The notes beneath the pieces are model-generated. The model made no database searches. It saw only the letters and a program-made list of their open reading frames with translations, and had not been told where the DNA came from. A program made the position numbers and the translations under genes. Of a DNA stretch of 64,000 nt, positions 7,569 through 16,937 are shown piece after piece. Each line of letters starts with the position of its first letter. Positions within the stretch are counted from its first letter, which is position 1. This DNA is from Myxococcus stipitatus (lineage in GTDB: Bacteria > Myxococcota > Myxococcia > Myxococcales > Myxococcaceae): the NCBI RefSeq assembly GCF_037414475.1, contig NZ_CP147913.1, positions 5,764,001 through 5,828,000 of the forward strand. The letters run 5' to 3'.

Positions 7569-8983
7569 AACTGGAGGTACACGTAGGGCCGCGTCTCCAC
7601 CGCGGACAGGTGGCGGATGCCCAGTCCCAGGAGGATGAGCGCGACGGCTCGCACTGGCACCGGCATCCGGACGAACAGCTCCGACGCCGTCGTGTAGAGC
7701 TTCATCGGCACCACGTGGAAGAACACCGCCGCGGCTAGCATGCCCCACACCAGCGGGCTCACGTTGGCGATGCCCGGCACGCCCTCCATCATCCGCGCGT
7801 AGAACTCGCCGGCCTCCGTCATGTTCTTCGCGCGGAACACCACGCGCGTCAGCACGACGATGGTGAACGTCACCAGCATCCCCACCGCCAGGCGCGGGAC
7901 ACCGGGCTTCTGCGGCTTGCCCACCATCCACTCCCAGCAGCGCGTCAGCCCCAGCGCCGCCCCGTGCACGCCGCCCCACACCGCGAAGCGCCAGTCCGCC
8001 CCGTGCCACAGGCCGCCCAGCACCATCACCGTCATCAGGTTGAAGAGCACTCGGGGCTTGGACACGCGGTTGCCGCCCAGCGGGCGGTACAGGTAGTCCC
8101 GCAGCCAGGTGGACAGGCTCATGTGCCACCGGTTCCAGAACTCACCCAGGTTCTTCGCCAGGTACGGCCGGTTGAAGTTCTCCGGGAACTTGAAGCCGAA
8201 CAGCGCCGCCACGCCCAACGCGATGTCCGAGTAGCCCGAGAAGTCGTAGTAGAGCTCGAAGGTGTAGGCCACGGCCGCGACGATGCACTCGGCGGACGCG
8301 TACTTCTCCGGCGCGGCGAACACCGGGTCCACGATGCCGCTGCCCAGCACGTCCGCGATGACCAGCTTCTTCACCAGGCCCACCGCGATGCGGAACATCG
8401 CCCGTCCGCCGTCCTCCGGCGTCAGCGTGGGCACGTCGCGGAAGCGCTCCAGCAGCTCCGACGCGCGGATGATGGGCCCGTTCACCACGCGCGGGAAGAA
8501 CAGCATGTACAGCAGGTGCTCGATGAACGAGTGCTCCGGGCTCGCCTTCCCCCGGTACACGTCCACCGTGTAGCTGATGGCCTGGAACACGAAGAACGAC
8601 AGGCCCACTGGCAGAATCAGGTCGAACGGCGTCTCGCGGATGTGCAGGCCCCACGCCGCGGGCACCAACTCCAGCGCCGTCTTGCGCAGGAGCTCCAGGT
8701 ACTTGAACCCCGCGAGCAGCCCCAGGTTCGACACGATGGACAACGTGACGAGCAGCTTGCGCACGCCCGGAGATTGCGAGCGCCCCATCCCCTTGACGAG
8801 CAGGTGGTCCACCGTGACGCCGACCAGGAAGATGAGCAGCGGGAAGGGCGTGAAGGCCGCGTAGAAGTACACGCTGGCCACGAGCAGCACCAGCATGCGC
8901 GGCCAGAAGTGCCGGTGCACCGCCCAGTAGAGCGCGAACACCGCGATGACGAACACGACGTACTGGAGGCTGTGTGAGAGCAC
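7565..8983 (-). CDS. MBOAT-family membrane O-acyltransferase (AlgI/DltB-like)
   Basis: 472 residues with about ten to twelve membrane segments. Hallmarks are NFNRPYLAKNLGEFWNRWH and WLRDYLYRPLGG in the middle, then GLWHGADWRFAVWGG, whose histidine is the predicted catalytic residue. AlgI-type proteins move acetyl (or other acyl) groups across the inner membrane for transfer to exported polysaccharide. The gene follows immediately after the tandem-SGNH gene (stop TGA 8987-8985, then this GTG at 8983), matching the classic pairing of an MBOAT transporter with a periplasmic SGNH acyltransferase or esterase. A longer start at 9019 is possible but would overlap the upstream gene by 35 bases. The polysaccharide modified is not known from the sequence. 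Confidence 0.93.
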   Translation of the reverse strand: MLSHSLQYVVFVIAVFALYWAVHRHFWPRMLVLLVASVYFYAAFTPFPLLIFLVGVTVDHLLVKGMGRSQSPGVRKLLVTLSIVSNLGLLAGFKYLELLRKTALELVPAAWGLHIRETPFDLILPVGLSFFVFQAISYTVDVYRGKASPEHSFIEHLLYMLFFPRVVNGPIIRASELLERFRDVPTLTPEDGGRAMFRIAVGLVKKLVIADVLGSGIVDPVFAAPEKYASAECIVAAVAYTFELYYDFSGYSDIALGVAALFGFKFPENFNRPYLAKNLGEFWNRWHMSLSTWLRDYLYRPLGGNRVSKPRVLFNLMTVMVLGGLWHGADWRFAVWGGVHGAALGLTRCWEWMVGKPQKPGVPRLAVGMLVTFTIVVLTRVVFRAKNMTEAGEFYARMMEGVPGIANVSPLVWGMLAAAVFFHVVPMKLYTTASELFVRMPVPVRAVALILLGLGIRHLSAVETRPYVYLQF

Positions 8984-8984
8984 G

Positions 8985-11864
8985 TCAGTTCCCCCCCATG
9001 CGCGCGGCGGTGGGGACACCCTTCTTGTTCTTCTCGTAGGCGGCCAGGAAGTCCCGCGCGAAGCTCGCCGCCAGCCGCTCGTAGCCCTCCGGCGTCAGGT
9101 GGACGCCGTCCGCGTGGCCCAGCACCGGGCGCGAGCGCTGCCAACGCAACATGGCCCGCTCACCGCCCATGGCCGCGCGCGGAGACCAGTACGCGCAGCC
9201 CGCGTCTTGCGCCACCTTGGGCAGCACACCCAACACGGAAGCCAGCGCGGGCGCCTCCGTCCAGCGCGCGTTCGCGTCCTGCTGCAGCCGGTCCGTGGGG
9301 CCCATCACCAGGCACTCGGCGTTGCCCGTGGCCTTGCGCAGCCGGGTGATGAGCGCCGTGTAGTCGGCCGTCAGCCCCGCCGCGTCCAGGTCCGCGAGGC
9401 CCGCTTCGTTCGTGCCGTACCAGAACACCAACAGGTCCGGCCGCCGCGAGGCGAGCTGTGAATCCACCGCGCCCGCGTCCATATTCCGCAGCGTGAACGC
9501 TGTCGCGCCCGGGAGCCCCAGCGCATCCATCACCACGCCGGGCCGGTCGTACTCGAGCGCGGCGCCGAGCACCGTCACGCCGCTGCCCCGAGGTGCTTCC
9601 ACCTCCACCTGGTGCGAGGCCCCCATGACGGGGAAGGAGCGGATGCGCACGGTGGGCGCGGCGAGGGGCTCGGGGAGCGGCGCGTCCGGAGGCATGGCCT
9701 CACCGTCGACGCGGATTTCGGGCGCGGCCGTGTCCGGCACATCCATCGCGTAGAGGTCCAGGCGTCCCGAGAGGGACTTTGCCTCCGGGCAGTCCTTGCA
9801 GAACTCGATGCGCAGCTTCGCGCCCGGCGAGCCCACGGCGCGGATGCCCGTCAGGCCCCACAGTCCACCCGGCGGCGACTCCAGCGCGTCCTCCACCTTC
9901 CATTCGCCCACCAGCTCGCGGGCCACGCGCGCGTTCTCCAGTCGAGGCGACGCCTTGCCCGCGGCGATGAAGCCCCGGCCCGCGTCGCCGAAGCGCTGGG
10001 TCAGCACGCCTCGCACCGCGTCCGTGAAGTAGTGCGACGCCGTATGCGACGCGCCGAGCTGGGCGATGCCCACGCGCAAGGCCTCACCCGACTCGCGGCG
10101 GCGCAGCCGGTCGAAGGTCTTCAAGAGCGCCGTGTCCGCGCCCTGGAGTCCGGACGCATCCAGCACCGGCACGAGCGGCGCATGGGTCTTCGCGAAGCTG
10201 CGCTGGAGCGCCAGGTCGAAGAGGTGGCCCAACAGGTCGGAGCCCTTCGCGCGCGGATGGACCAGGTCCTCCAGCATCAACCCGGCCTCCAGCCACCGCA
10301 GCGCCGCGCCCTCGCCCCCCATGGCGCTGTACGCGTCCCAGAACGCGCAGCCTCCCAGGCGCGCCTCCTCGCGGAAGATGTCGGAGACCTCCTTGGAGCC
10401 ACGGCGCGGCACCAGCTCGCCGCCCATGGTGCGCACGCCCGCGTCGATGGGGGACATGACCAGGCACGCCGCGTCCGGCACGTTGGTGCGCACGCGCGAC
10501 ACCAGCTCCTTCATCTGCGCGCGCACCTCGTCCAGCGTCGTGCGCTCACGCGAGTAGAAGAAGGCCTCGTTGCCGCCCACCATCAGCACCACCATGGAGG
10601 GCTTGCGCTGCCGCAGCTGCGCGCGGAAGGCCGCGGGCTGGGCGCGCAGGTACACCTCCGCCATGCCGCCCAACAGGCCCACCGTGTCGTAGATGACGCC
10701 CGGGGTGCCCGTCTCCAGCGTCACGCCGTGCAGCTCCACGCGGCCGGACGTGGTGAGCGTCAGCGTCTTGGCGCCCTCGGGGAGGGAGACTCGCGCGAAG
10801 GCCGCCTCCGACTTCGTCTTGGAGAAGCCTCGCGTCTGCACGCGCTGCAATGGCCGCCCATCCACGGAGAGCTGCACGGAGCCGCTGGCGGGCTGGGCCA
10901 GGAAGAACAGCTCCGCCACCCGCGAGCCCTCCACGTCGTACTTCGTGCTCTGCGAACCGCTGGCCGAGGTGAAGGCCACACCCGTCCAGCCGACCCTGTC
11001 GCGGGGCCACTTGGTGTCCACCAGCCGCGCGATTTCCCAGCCGTCCGAGCCCTTTCCGGAGCGCGTCCACCGGCCCGCGCTCGCGGGGCGGGTGATGAAG
11101 AGGAAGCCCTTGCCTCCGGAGCCGAAGCGCTCCTGGAGCCTGTCTCTCACCACGTCCGTGATGTAGTCCGAGGCCACGAGCGAGTCGCCCAGGTGCACCA
11201 CACGCACGGGCGTGCGCCGCGTGTCCGAGCGCAGCTCTCCCAGCGCGCGCAGGAAGGGCGCCAGGCCATCCTCCTCACACGTGCCGTCCGCCCGGGCCTT
11301 GCGGCAGTTGGGCTCGATGTCCACGTGCTGCGCGCTCATCCGCTCGCGCAGGGCCTCCAGCTCCACGGCACGCGCCAGCGTGGGCGCGCTGAGCTCCTCC
11401 AGTCCGATGCCCGGCGCGGCGGGGGGCGGCGTGGTGGGGTTTACGGCCACCTCGGGGCCCGCGTCCTCGGCCGGGTCCTCTTCGGGAGGGGCGGGGGACT
11501 TGGGCGTGTCGGGCGAGGCCGCGTCAGCCTCGGGGAGGGGCGCGGGGCGGCCTCCCCGGAAGGACGCGGGGACCACCAGCGCCAGGAGCTTGGAGCCCAA
11601 CGGACCCTGCTGAAGGCTGGGAAGTGGGCGCCACGACTCCGGAATCGGGGCGAGTGAAAGCCCCAGCGCCAGTGCGACGGTGAGGGTGAGCGTCAGCCCG
11701 GTGGTTCTGGCCTTGAGGAAGTCCAACAGCGCGGCATGAGACTGGCTTTTCGGGGGCGGGTCAAAACTCTCGCCGTCCGTGGCTGCTCCAACGTCTGGGG
11801 AGCGGACGGGCGGCCTGTCCTGGCGGGAGGGTGGGAGGTGCGACGGCCCGGTGGAGGGCGGCAT
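8985..11864 (-). CDS. Membrane-anchored protein with two tandem SGNH/GDSL hydrolase-like domains
   Basis: About 959 residues from the ATG at 11864. A short proline-rich cytoplasmic start leads to one membrane helix (about 50-70) and an acidic Pro/Ala-rich linker, then two homologous SGNH units. Unit 1 has HLGDS near 226, VGGNEAF near 429 and D-L-V-H near 533: a full Ser-Gly-Asn-His set. Unit 2 has QLGAS near 603 (the Asp after Gly is Ala, the Ser is kept), YGTNEAG near 816 and DGVH near 919. The active sites should face the periplasm and add or remove acyl groups on a polysaccharide in partnership with the downstream MBOAT protein. The frame is open up to 11990, but that would overlap manC on the other strand, so a start inside the 125-base divergent gap is chosen. 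AlgJ/AlgX-like function is inferred from context. Confidence 0.85.
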   Translation of the reverse strand: MPPSTGPSHLPPSRQDRPPVRSPDVGAATDGESFDPPPKSQSHAALLDFLKARTTGLTLTLTVALALGLSLAPIPESWRPLPSLQQGPLGSKLLALVVPASFRGGRPAPLPEADAASPDTPKSPAPPEEDPAEDAGPEVAVNPTTPPPAAPGIGLEELSAPTLARAVELEALRERMSAQHVDIEPNCRKARADGTCEEDGLAPFLRALGELRSDTRRTPVRVVHLGDSLVASDYITDVVRDRLQERFGSGGKGFLFITRPASAGRWTRSGKGSDGWEIARLVDTKWPRDRVGWTGVAFTSASGSQSTKYDVEGSRVAELFFLAQPASGSVQLSVDGRPLQRVQTRGFSKTKSEAAFARVSLPEGAKTLTLTTSGRVELHGVTLETGTPGVIYDTVGLLGGMAEVYLRAQPAAFRAQLRQRKPSMVVLMVGGNEAFFYSRERTTLDEVRAQMKELVSRVRTNVPDAACLVMSPIDAGVRTMGGELVPRRGSKEVSDIFREEARLGGCAFWDAYSAMGGEGAALRWLEAGLMLEDLVHPRAKGSDLLGHLFDLALQRSFAKTHAPLVPVLDASGLQGADTALLKTFDRLRRRESGEALRVGIAQLGASHTASHYFTDAVRGVLTQRFGDAGRGFIAAGKASPRLENARVARELVGEWKVEDALESPPGGLWGLTGIRAVGSPGAKLRIEFCKDCPEAKSLSGRLDLYAMDVPDTAAPEIRVDGEAMPPDAPLPEPLAAPTVRIRSFPVMGASHQVEVEAPRGSGVTVLGAALEYDRPGVVMDALGLPGATAFTLRNMDAGAVDSQLASRRPDLLVFWYGTNEAGLADLDAAGLTADYTALITRLRKATGNAECLVMGPTDRLQQDANARWTEAPALASVLGVLPKVAQDAGCAYWSPRAAMGGERAMLRWQRSRPVLGHADGVHLTPEGYERLAASFARDFLAAYEKNKKGVPTAARMGGN

Positions 11865-11988
11865 GGGGCGGGCTCCCTCTTTCCCGAAAAGGCCGAAACG
11901 GTATGGTGCGCCGCCATTCACGCCGGGGGAAGACCCTGGCGCCTCCCCCGCCGGCGACGAACCGGCACTCGCAGGAGTCGTACCCCGC

Positions 11989-13053
11989 ATGGCCCTCTAC
12001 CCCGTCATCATGGCTGGTGGTTCCGGCACCCGTTTCTGGCCCCTGTCCCGTCAGGCGCGCCCCAAGCAGTTCCTGCCGTTGGCCTCGAAGCAGCCGCTCA
12101 TCACCGACACCGCCGCGCGTCTCAAGGGCCTGTCGACGGTGAAGAACACCTTCATCGTGTGCGGGCCGCTGCACGCGAAGGCGGCGGCGAAGCTGGTGAA
12201 GGGGCTGCCCAAGGGGAACCTGCTGGTGGAGCCGGTGGCGCGCAACACCGCGCCCGCCATCGCGCTGGCGGCCCTCCACGTCGCCGCGAGGGACCCCGAA
12301 GGTGTCATGGTGGTGCTGCCCTCGGACCACCACGTCGCGGACGTGCCCGGCTTCAAGCGCACGCTGGCGGAGGCCGCGCGCATCGCGGAGGGCGGGCACA
12401 TCGTCACGCTGGGCATCCAGCCCAACCGCCCCGAGACGGGCTACGGCTACATCCAGGTGGGCGGCGCGCTCGAGGGCGGCGGCCGGGCGGTGAAGGCGTT
12501 CAAGGAGAAGCCCGACGTGGAGACGGCGCGGGGCTACGTGTCCTCCGGTGAGTTCCTGTGGAACGGCGGCATCTTCGTGTTCCGCGCGGACGTCATCCTG
12601 GCCGCCTTCGCGCAGCACATGCCGGAGATGAAGAAGGGCCTGGAGGCGCTGCGCAAGACGGTGGGCAAGCGCACCTACGCGGCGGCGCTGAAGAAGGTGT
12701 TCCCCAAGCTGCCCTCCATCTCCATCGACTATGGCGTCATGGAGAAGGCGTCCAACATCGCGGTGCTGCCAGGGGACTTCGGCTGGTCGGACGTGGGCTC
12801 GTTCGCGGCGATTCCCGAGGTGCGCCCCGCGGACGCGAACGGCAACGTCATCTCCGGCGACCTGGCGGTGGTGGTGGACTGCAAGGGCTGCGTGGTGCTC
12901 GCGGACAAGCGCCCGTTGTCGGTGGTGGGACTGACGGACGTGGTGGTGGTGGACTCCGGGGACGCGGTGCTGGTGGTGCCGCGTGAGAAGAGCCAGGACG
13001 TGCGCAAGGTCGTCGAGGCGCTCAAGGCGAGGAAGCTCCAGAAGTACCTGTAG
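11989..13053 (+). CDS. manC: Mannose-1-phosphate guanylyltransferase
   Basis: 354 residues; makes GDP-mannose from mannose-1-phosphate and GTP. The nucleotidyltransferase signature GGSGTRFWPLSRQARPKQF lies at residues 10-28, followed by PVARNTAPAIALAA, LPSDHHV (the metal-binding Asp), ETGYGYI and FKEKP. It is the short, single-domain type without the C-terminal mannose-6-phosphate isomerase cupin. It starts at ATG 11989 (MALYPVIMAGG) and diverges from the SGNH gene. GDP-mannose feeds O-antigen, exopolysaccharide and protein mannosylation; with the phosphomannomutase at 15566 it would supply the two last steps from mannose-6-phosphate. Confidence 0.95.
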   Translation: MALYPVIMAGGSGTRFWPLSRQARPKQFLPLASKQPLITDTAARLKGLSTVKNTFIVCGPLHAKAAAKLVKGLPKGNLLVEPVARNTAPAIALAALHVAARDPEGVMVVLPSDHHVADVPGFKRTLAEAARIAEGGHIVTLGIQPNRPETGYGYIQVGGALEGGGRAVKAFKEKPDVETARGYVSSGEFLWNGGIFVFRADVILAAFAQHMPEMKKGLEALRKTVGKRTYAAALKKVFPKLPSISIDYGVMEKASNIAVLPGDFGWSDVGSFAAIPEVRPADANGNVISGDLAVVVDCKGCVVLADKRPLSVVGLTDVVVVDSGDAVLVVPREKSQDVRKVVEALKARKLQKYL

Positions 13054-13083
13054 TCATCGCGGGGTGTGTGCTGGAGAAACTTC

Positions 13084-13120
13084 CGCCCCAGGGGCTGAAA
13101 CTTTTTCCATCCCTGGGGCG
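13084..13120. terminator. Hairpin downstream of manC
   Basis: CGCCCCAGGG (13084-13093) pairs perfectly with CCCTGGGGCG (13111-13120) around a 17-base loop containing five T. It begins about 30 bases after the manC stop, so it may end or attenuate transcription before the pseudokinase gene. The long loop makes a regulatory structure equally possible. Confidence 0.5.
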
Positions 13121-13248
13121 CGGCTTTCCCCGGGTTCTGGTCCTGGCGGGAGGTTGTGCTGTCGGGTTCATGACGAAGCCGGGGGAGCACGCGGGTTGCA
13201 GTGTTGCCGCCATCCGCCCCATGCCGGGGCGGAGGAGGCGGTGGCGAC

Positions 13249-15330
13249 ATGGCATGCGGGCGCTGCGCGGTGGAGCATCCGGCGGGCACGAGTTGTCCCG
13301 AGGTCCCGTCGCTGGAAGGGCAGCATCATGGGCCGCTGGTGCTGCGCGGCGCCTTGGGGGTGGGGGCGCTCGGCACGGTGTATCCGGCGGTGCACGGCCC
13401 TTCGGGTCATCTCTTCGCGGTGAAGGTGCTGCATCCGCGTCTGGCGGCGCAGCCGGTGGTGAGGGCCGCGTTCCTCGAGGAGGCGCGGCGGCTCTGCGGC
13501 TTGCGGCATCGCCATGTGGCGCGGGTGTTGGACGCGCGCCCCGGGCCGCTGGGGTTGCCGTGCTGGTTGATGGAGTACGTCGGGGGCGAGGCCTTCTCGC
13601 GGTTGCCGTCGCCCTTGGCGCCGGGCGAGGCCGTCGGGTTGTTGGCGCAGGTGTTGGAGGCGCTGGAGGCCGCGCATGCACGAGGGGTGGTGCATGGGGG
13701 CTTGTCGGCGGAGAGCCTGCGGTTCACTTGGGACTCGCATGGGGAGCGGCGGGTGAAGGTGCTCGGCTTTGGTGCGCGGGCGGTGTTGTCCGCGAGCCTC
13801 ACGCCGAGGGAGCGCGCGTGCGGGATGGTGGTGGGCGAGCCCGCGTTCCTCGCGCCCGAGCAGTGGGCGGGGCGCGCGGTGGATGCGCGCACGGATGTGT
13901 ATGCGCTGGGCGTGGTGGGGTACCTGCTCGTGACGGGGCGGTTGCCGTTCGGGTTCGGGCGCGTCGGAGGGATGTCGCCAGTGCGGCCGGAGGTGCTGGA
14001 CGCGAAGGTGCCGTCGGGGCTCTCGGCCGCGCTGCTGCGCGCGCTGGCGGAGGAGCCGGGGGAGCGGTTCGAGAACGCGCGCGAGTTCCGTGAGGCGTTG
14101 CTGGAGGGGAGGGCGGCGGCGCGGACGCGCACGTTGAGGGGCGGCGTCTCCATCTTTGGCGATGTGGTGCCCGACGATGGGGCGACGCCGATGCACGCGG
14201 CGCTGCGTGATGTGGCGCAGGGGGCGACGGAGCGCTTCGTCACCGCATCACGCTCAAGGGAAACGCGCAGCGAGGTGCGGGAAGGGATGCTTCCCCGGGA
14301 GGAGACCGGGGACGGCCTCAAGCCGCGCGAGACGCCAGCATGCGTGCGCACCGATGCAACCTCGCGACGGATGGAGCCAGTCCGGGAGGCCTTGGAAGTG
14401 GCCCCCGTCAGCGTGAGTCCCGACACCGCGGCGCCACGGATGGAGGTCCCCTCGGGACTGCGCGTTCGTCTCGGCCTCGCTCCGGATGCGGAGTTTGTCT
14501 CCGTGCGAGTGGGCGACGTGACGGTGGAGGGCTTCTTCGCCGCGTGGGCGGGGCCGTTACCGCCGCTCGCCGCGCAGCTCCCCGTGGAGCTGTCGCTGGG
14601 CACGCGGCAAGTGGTGTGTGATTGCGACGTCGTCCGTCATGTCACGAGCGATGAAGCGCGGACCTGGGGTGGTGCCTCGGGCCTCTACGTCCAGTTCGCC
14701 GGTGAATCGGCGCGAGAGCTCCTGGCCCACGCGCTGGGCGTGGGCCTCACGCAAGACGCGCGGGACGCGGAGCCCGTCCCCGACTCGGAGCTGGCGTGGT
14801 TGCTCGCGCGCTCGGCCGGCGTGGAGAAGGACCCTTACGCCTTGCTCGGCGCCTTGCCTCATGAGGACTTCGAGCAGGTGCGCCGCCGCGCCTTCTCCAC
14901 CCTGCGCCACTTGAGTCAGTTCCGTCAGCGCGCCCTGCCCGTGGGTCAGCGTCAAGCGCTGGAAGCCCTGGTGCGCCGCGTGGACGCCGCTCGCCGCGCG
15001 CTGGGTGAACCCTCGTCACGCGCGGGCCTCGATGCCGCGCGGGGCAACCTCGCGGGGGTCGTCCGCTGCCTCGACGCGGGCCTGTCACACGCACACGCCG
15101 AGTCCCTCCGCCAGACCTTCCTCGCCGCCCGCCCCCTCGCGGAGACCCGGGCACGGGCGCTCTTCACCCAGGGACATGCGCTGGAAGCCAGACAGTCCTG
15201 GGATGCCGCGCTGGCGCACTACGCCGAGGCGCTCGTGCTGGACCCGCTCAACGTCTCCTGGCTGAGGCACTACCAGTCGCTGAGAGGCCGGGCCCGTCCC
15301 TCGGTGGCCGTGTCCGCCGCCGCTCCCTGA
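13249..15330 (+). CDS. Multidomain serine/threonine pseudokinase (kinase fold, J-like region, TPR)
   Basis: 693 residues from ATG 13249 (MACGRCAVEH). Residues 3-16 hold a small Cys/His cluster. The kinase-like domain (about 28-310) keeps the glycine loop (GVGALGTVY, 37-45), the ATP-binding lysine in FAVKVL (Lys59) and an APE motif (about 202-204). The catalytic loop, however, reads VVHGGLSAESL instead of HRDLKPEN, and the DFG position reads GFG (173-175). The catalytic base, the metal-binding Asn and the DFG Asp are therefore all missing, so phosphotransfer is unlikely. After a variable linker there is a PilZ-like beta-rich part (about 405-495), a DnaJ-like helical stretch starting DPYALLGAL without a visible HPD, and a C-terminal TPR-like repeat (ALAHYAEALVLDP). 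It looks like a signalling scaffold. Neighbours on both sides make sugar-phosphate precursors. Confidence 0.85.
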   Translation: MACGRCAVEHPAGTSCPEVPSLEGQHHGPLVLRGALGVGALGTVYPAVHGPSGHLFAVKVLHPRLAAQPVVRAAFLEEARRLCGLRHRHVARVLDARPGPLGLPCWLMEYVGGEAFSRLPSPLAPGEAVGLLAQVLEALEAAHARGVVHGGLSAESLRFTWDSHGERRVKVLGFGARAVLSASLTPRERACGMVVGEPAFLAPEQWAGRAVDARTDVYALGVVGYLLVTGRLPFGFGRVGGMSPVRPEVLDAKVPSGLSAALLRALAEEPGERFENAREFREALLEGRAAARTRTLRGGVSIFGDVVPDDGATPMHAALRDVAQGATERFVTASRSRETRSEVREGMLPREETGDGLKPRETPACVRTDATSRRMEPVREALEVAPVSVSPDTAAPRMEVPSGLRVRLGLAPDAEFVSVRVGDVTVEGFFAAWAGPLPPLAAQLPVELSLGTRQVVCDCDVVRHVTSDEARTWGGASGLYVQFAGESARELLAHALGVGLTQDARDAEPVPDSELAWLLARSAGVEKDPYALLGALPHEDFEQVRRRAFSTLRHLSQFRQRALPVGQRQALEALVRRVDAARRALGEPSSRAGLDAARGNLAGVVRCLDAGLSHAHAESLRQTFLAARPLAETRARALFTQGHALEARQSWDAALAHYAEALVLDPLNVSWLRHYQSLRGRARPSVAVSAAAP

Positions 15331-15565
15331 GTCACGCCTGCCGGGCCCATGGACCACCGACGCGCGCGCACCGGTCCGACGACTGCCCGACAGGCGAGCA
15401 CAACCAGGGGTTGATTGGCACCCCAGGGACTTGCTGAGTCCCGGACGGTGTCCTGTCCAGCAGGGCCCGAGGCCTCCTCGCCGGGTGCCGGGAAGGCTCG
15501 TGCTCGTGTAGAGTCCGCCGCCCTTCGTCATGCCCTCGGAAGCCTTGGAGGGCGGGGACACCTTC

Positions 15566-16936
15566 ATGAACGCGCATATCTTCCGCGAATACGACATCCG
15601 GGGTCTGGTCGATAAGGACCTCACGGCCGAAGTGGTGGAGCTCTTGGGCAAGGGCCTGGGCACCATCATCCGGCGCAAGGGCGGCCGCTTCATCGCCGTG
15701 GGCCGCGACTGCCGTGAGTCGTCCACCCGCTTCCGCGATTCGCTCTGCGCGGGCCTGACCTCCACCGGCCTGAACGTCTACGACGTGGGCGTGGTGCCCA
15801 CGCCGCTCACGTACTTCGCCGCCAACACCCTGCCGGTGGATGGCCTGGCCATGATTACCGGCAGCCACAACCCGCCGGAGTACAACGGCTTCAAGATTGG
15901 CGCCGGGAAGACCACCTTCCACAGCCACGAAATCCAGGCGCTGCGCCGGCTCATCGAGGCGGCCGACTTCGAGGTCTCCGCCACCCGCGGCACCGTCACC
16001 CCCTACGACATCATCACCCCCTACAACCACTTCGTCCGGCAGACGGTGAAGGTGGGCCGCAAGGGGATGCGCATCGTCATCGACGCGGGCAACGGCACCG
16101 GCGGCGCCATCGCCGTCCCCCTCTTCGAGAGCATGGGCTTCGACGTGGTGCCCCTGTTCTGTGAGATGGACGCGACGTTCCCCAACCACCACCCGGACCC
16201 CACGGTGGTGGAGAACCTCCAGGACCTCATCGCCGCGGTGAAGCGCGAGAAGGCCGAGGTCGGCATCGCGTACGACGGCGACAGCGACCGCATCGGCGTC
16301 ATCGACGACCAGGGCAACATCCTCTGGGGCGACCAGCTCATGGTGCTCTTCAGCCGCTACGTGCTGAAGGACAGCCCGGGCGCGGCCATCGTCGGTGAGG
16401 TGAAGTGCAGCTACACGCTGTACGACGACATCGCCAAGCGCGGCGGCAAGCCCGTGATGTGGAAGGCGGGCCACTCGCTCATCAAGGCGAAGATGAAGGA
16501 GGAGCACGCGGAGCTGGCTGGAGAGATGAGCGGCCACATCTTCTTCAAGAACCGCTACTTCGGCTTCGACGACGCGGTGTACTCGTCCGCGCGCCTCTTG
16601 GAGATCCTCACCCACGAGAAGCAGAAGCTCTCCGAGCTGCTCTCCGACGTGCCGAAGACCTTCGCCAGCCCCGAGCTGCGCTTCGACACGAAGGAAGAGA
16701 AGAAGTTCGAGATGGTCAAGCGCGCCACGGAGTGGCTGCGCGCCGCGGGCCACGAAATCATCGACGTGGACGGCGTGCGCGTGACGTTCCCGGATGGCTG
16801 GGGCCTGATTCGCGCCTCCAACACGCAGCCCATCCTGGTGCTGCGCTTCGAGGCGAACACGCCCGAGCGCCTCAAGGAAATCCAGACGCTCATCGAGGGC
16901 ACCGTGGCCCGCGTGCAGCGCGAAGTCGGAGGGTGA
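15566..16936 (+). CDS. Phosphomannomutase/phosphoglucomutase (AlgC/ManB type)
   Basis: 456 residues. It starts at ATG 15566 (MNAHIFREYDIRG, where IFREYDIRG is the typical family start); an upstream ATG at 15530 would add 12 residues. The phosphoserine loop is ITGSHNPPEYNGFK with the catalytic serine at about residue 100, the metal loop is DGDSDR, and the C-terminal phosphate-binding region is RASNTQP. It interconverts mannose-6-P and mannose-1-P (often glucose phosphates too), so it would supply the substrate for ManC. The loop has TGS where most members have TAS, a mild change that keeps the serine. The FMN-reductase gene begins one base after its stop codon. Confidence 0.93.
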   Translation: MNAHIFREYDIRGLVDKDLTAEVVELLGKGLGTIIRRKGGRFIAVGRDCRESSTRFRDSLCAGLTSTGLNVYDVGVVPTPLTYFAANTLPVDGLAMITGSHNPPEYNGFKIGAGKTTFHSHEIQALRRLIEAADFEVSATRGTVTPYDIITPYNHFVRQTVKVGRKGMRIVIDAGNGTGGAIAVPLFESMGFDVVPLFCEMDATFPNHHPDPTVVENLQDLIAAVKREKAEVGIAYDGDSDRIGVIDDQGNILWGDQLMVLFSRYVLKDSPGAAIVGEVKCSYTLYDDIAKRGGKPVMWKAGHSLIKAKMKEEHAELAGEMSGHIFFKNRYFGFDDAVYSSARLLEILTHEKQKLSELLSDVPKTFASPELRFDTKEEKKFEMVKRATEWLRAAGHEIIDVDGVRVTFPDGWGLIRASNTQPILVLRFEANTPERLKEIQTLIEGTVARVQREVGG

Positions 16937-16937
16937 C

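Noticed and set aside
11865-11990. Longer N-terminus of the tandem SGNH protein starting at 11990
   Set aside because: It would overlap manC on the other strand and leave no divergent promoter region; the added residues look like non-coding sequence.
13130-13175. A sigma-54-like promoter before the pseudokinase gene (TGG...TTGTGCT)
   Set aside because: The spacing between the GG and GC elements is eleven rather than ten bases and the boxes match poorly.
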